Source of the DNA: CAYSBE01 sp046309355
GTDB lineage: Bacteria > Bacteroidota > Bacteroidia > UKL13-3
Direction of reading: 5' to 3'
Length of the DNA: 64,000 bases
NCBI GenBank assembly: GCA_046309355.1
Contig: JBKCPL010000042.1
Span: forward strand, 23,837-87,836
Shown here: positions 62,501 to 64,000 of the stretch, piece by piece
How positions within the stretch are numbered: position 1 is the first letter of the stretch
Layout of the letters: the number at the start of each line of letters is the position of its first letter
Position numbers and translations under genes: made by a program
The notes under the pieces: model-generated
Told to the model about the DNA's origin: nothing
The model's database searches: none
What the model saw: the letters and a program-made list of their open reading frames with translations, nothing else

Positions 62501-64000
62501 CAACAGCGATACCACACAATTTGTGGTAACACCCATACCGGTAATAGATGCCGGCAGCGACATAAAAATATGCAAGAGCAACCCGATACTGAACCTGACC
62601 GAAGCCTCAGGAGGCTTTACCTTGCCGGCCACCGGACAGGAATACTGGTTTAGTCCGTTTGCACCGGCACAGGCCGGCATAACCGGGCGCACCACATTTA
62701 ACCCGGCAGCCATAGGAGTTCCCAACAGCGGTGGCCCATGGAAACTTTACATGCGCGATACCTCGACCGGATGCACGGTAACCGACAGTACCAACCTGAT
62801 TATAGCTCCGGTGCCGGAAGTGATTGTCAGTTTCCGCAGCGATATGGTAGAAAAAGAAACCACGTTGTGCAAAGGCTCGACTACCAAGCAAACGATATGG
62901 ACGTCCATTAACGGAGCATTTGCACCGGGCAATACCAACCCGACAGACAGCACATTCAGCTACCTGGCCACTTCGGCTTGGTACGGCATATCCGGAGCCA
63001 CAGGCATGCAGCACAATGCCGAGTATGACCCTGCACATCCGCAGGCCGTACCGGGACCAAATAAAATCATATTCCGCTATACACAAATAACAGCCGGTAT
63101 CGGCTGCACACGCAGCGACTCGGCTATTGTAAACATACAAGACCCGCCACAGATAAGTGTAGCTGCCGGAGGTGCCATGTGCTCATACGACAATGGAATA
63201 CCGGTAAGTGTTACCAACCTGGGTCCTGCAGCCGAAGGTTACACCATGACCTGGAAAACCACATCAGGCAGCGGAACATTTGCGGATGCAAAAGCATTGA
63301 ACACCACCTTTATTCCATCGGCTTCGGGCATTGCAGCAGGCAGTGTTCAGGTAACAGCCGAAACCGATGCCAAAGGTGTGTGTCCTACGACCAGTGCAAG
63401 CACAACGGTAACCATACACAAAGCGCCAACAGCGGGCATATACTGCGACAGCTGTGAAGGCTGTGAACCGCTAACCAGCTACTTCGGTGCACAACCAACG
63501 GGAGTTTCCAATGTAACGTATCAGTGGTTGTGGAATGACGGAGTAACATATTCCGACTCTTCGTTTAACCGCTACTTCGAAAGCTATGAAAACCACAAAG
63601 ACCGCAAGGTAAAACTGGTAGTAGCTACGCAAACTTCACCGGCCTGTTACGATACATCTACCTATACACCGGTGTATGTGCGCGCAAAACCCGATGCGGC
63701 ATTTGTATCTGATCCGAAGTATACAACGATAGCCAAGCCTTTCTTCAACTTCCTGAACTTATCAATAGCACCTGACAATGCCAAGATGAACTACGTGTGG
63801 ACGTTCCCGCCACTGGCACCGAGCCCTACACCGCGCACAGCTACGGATGAAAACCCGATAGGAGTAGAGTTTAATGCCGACACCGGCTGGATAAAAGTGT
63901 TTTTGAAAACAACAACCGAATACGGCTGCTGGGATACCACCTCGGATGAGGTGAAGGTAGAACCGGATATTACCGTGTTTATTCCGAATGCGTTCAGGCC
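59520..64000 (+). CDS. Giant T9SS-secreted adhesin-like protein, 3' end outside window
   Basis: An uninterrupted frame of 1,493 codons from GTG 59520 to the window edge (a TTG at 59487 is also in frame). Signal peptide MNKLLGICIFILLLTIGAKP to AKA. Residues about 25-180 form a Cys-rich N-terminal domain (ADHVVGSDITYRCL, FYRDCQG) of a kind seen in large Bacteroidota surface proteins; repeated Ig-like/PKD-type domains with CxNxD or TxSxxC strands follow. The last visible residues, ITVFIPNAFRP, are the opening of the gliding motility-associated C-terminal (CHU_C, type B T9SS) domain, so only about 85 residues are missing. Probable cell-surface adhesin; ligand unknown. Confidence 0.87.
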   Translation, partial: MNKLLGICIFILLLTIGAKPAKADHVVGSDITYRCLNSNGLFEITFVFYRDCQGIPVCGTSCGSACSRSLTITGASPGCEGTNYGTISLQLISVRDVNPNPRCPNAKSICTNMNCVTPGSFTPGVERYEFRGTTNLGPASGIPASCCTVRISFNECCRNAAISTGATWANFFMEATINRCLSLNPCNSSPTLTNDPYAIICSGQPFVFNNGAVDPDLDSLSYSFAPALAGPNASVPYTPPYSWDRPMPWSGPANGQFPAGILCSPINGDIMFTPAAGGNFVGVMAIQIQQWRRNPTTGVYELVGTTRRDVQMALRVCDPNNPPQLRSIPGLNGNPLALRTNWEVCAGEQICFDVVAKDTDFNPPVVSDTTYLSWNGALAGFGATFLPNYVPAQRRIVGPREDNYRFCWTPAETMGSSLPYYFTIRADDSRCPMPGTITRAFSVRVFERAEVTLQKTDHKCSKWAIKYTKTKPLQVFTNTVWSVAREPFDYAFTNGAFTYLNAQTTPILQFQKPGKYLVQLTIRMPGPVGTPGCSRIFYDTFTVLNPLAIATRDTFVCRGGSLTITGQASSGVPPYTYRWFNNMKDTLPGMELNAPFFTNPNITVAPASTRHYTLQIRDFNGCRAWDSVRVDNRALPIGILPDSARICFGSSFMLDAGGNSGNVKSYLWSTGDTTRTIERNDSGQYVVLITDTFSCRNRDTMMLYVNRKINARAGLDTAICFRDTATLRASGGQFYMWRNLNTGATLASKSHNPVLRVNPTSTSQPTSYQVTVYQSYPDTVNLQLECSVTDTVEVSVKPLPVLLRPQVLRTCFNEKVLNLNSFNTNQPGGTGTWIYTPRPGGVVNGTPAIFFTDSFASRPAGDTTAVFTNWIRYVYTAPESLGGCTNRDSAQVTLYGNPRVDAGTRLQLCENAGVYEVTTTANQSSRGVVPVMLSTNTNFSWSGSVIDSTTSGGSKRYFFNPAKPTTPKLPNINVVTYRFAQTYTIVPSGSITCHNSDTTQFVVTPIPVIDAGSDIKICKSNPILNLTEASGGFTLPATGQEYWFSPFAPAQAGITGRTTFNPAAIGVPNSGGPWKLYMRDTSTGCTVTDSTNLIIAPVPEVIVSFRSDMVEKETTLCKGSTTKQTIWTSINGAFAPGNTNPTDSTFSYLATSAWYGISGATGMQHNAEYDPAHPQAVPGPNKIIFRYTQITAGIGCTRSDSAIVNIQDPPQISVAAGGAMCSYDNGIPVSVTNLGPAAEGYTMTWKTTSGSGTFADAKALNTTFIPSASGIAAGSVQVTAETDAKGVCPTTSASTTVTIHKAPTAGIYCDSCEGCEPLTSYFGAQPTGVSNVTYQWLWNDGVTYSDSSFNRYFESYENHKDRKVKLVVATQTSPACYDTSTYTPVYVRAKPDAAFVSDPKYTTIAKPFFNFLNLSIAPDNAKMNYVWTFPPLAPSPTPRTATDENPIGVEFNADTGWIKVFLKTTTEYGCWDTTSDEVKVEPDITVFIPNAFR

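Noticed and set aside
1..64000. CRISPR arrays, insertion sequences, integrases, prophage or toxin-antitoxin genes
   Set aside because: Looked for regularly spaced repeats, transposase or integrase motifs and small overlapping gene pairs; none seen apart from the hairpin repeats at 27622-27842.

Overview
The window is a piece of a Bacteroidota (Bacteroidetes) chromosome. The evidence is the GldA/GldF/GldG gliding-motility ABC transporter with its DUF4340 partner, two secreted proteins with type IX secretion (T9SS) C-terminal signals, the Bacteroidota form of the dcw cluster (no murF or ddl), a fused alpha/beta 2-oxoacid dehydrogenase E1, and promoters of the TTTG-N19-TAnnTTTG type instead of E. 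coli-type boxes. Codon use and base composition look even throughout. I saw no phage, insertion sequence or CRISPR array. I cannot place it reliably below phylum level.

Layout. 1-5939: surface-polysaccharide genes, with one partial glycosyltransferase on + and a tightly coupled six-gene minus-strand operon (methyltransferase, acyltransferase, two more methyltransferases, sugar epimerase, glycosyltransferase). 6012-8942: TrpG/PabA-type amidotransferase, alpha/beta hydrolase, CBS-domain protein, NAD kinase. 9018-16099: an envelope-biogenesis run of three tandem DUF6089-like barrel proteins, uppS, bamA and two OmpH/Skp chaperones, closed by a terminator. 16291-25212: metabolism (fused branched-chain-type E1, two DUF1573 proteins, alanine dehydrogenase, a secreted hydrolase, 2-oxoglutarate dehydrogenase E1). 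25249-27444: a PNGase F-like T9SS cargo protein. 27445-27935: a 403-base gap with three related hairpin repeats beside tRNA-Ser(GGA). 28009-32308: panD, a flippase-like membrane protein, rfaE2, a GNAT enzyme, class I aldolase, accD. 32318-36713: gldA-gldF-gldG-DUF4340 on the minus strand. 36952-41356: an ion-handling and stress group (P-type ATPase, baeRF-like protein, VIT-family transporter, DUF2231-like protein). 41628-57205: the dcw cluster mraZ-rsmH-ftsL-ftsI-murE-mraY-murD-ftsW-murG-murC-ftsQ-ftsA-ftsZ, preceded by three MraZ boxes. 57277-59403: acyl-CoA dehydrogenase and CorA on the minus strand. 59520-64000: the start of a very large T9SS adhesin-like protein that runs off the window just as its C-terminal sorting domain begins.

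Most genes are recognisable housekeeping genes. The least explained features are the covarying hairpin repeat family next to tRNA-Ser, the PNGase F-like enzyme with a roughly 100-residue insertion and a probable Glu-to-Gln change at an active-site position, the triplicated DUF6089-like proteins, and a back-to-back promoter pair built on the palindrome GTTTGCAAAC.
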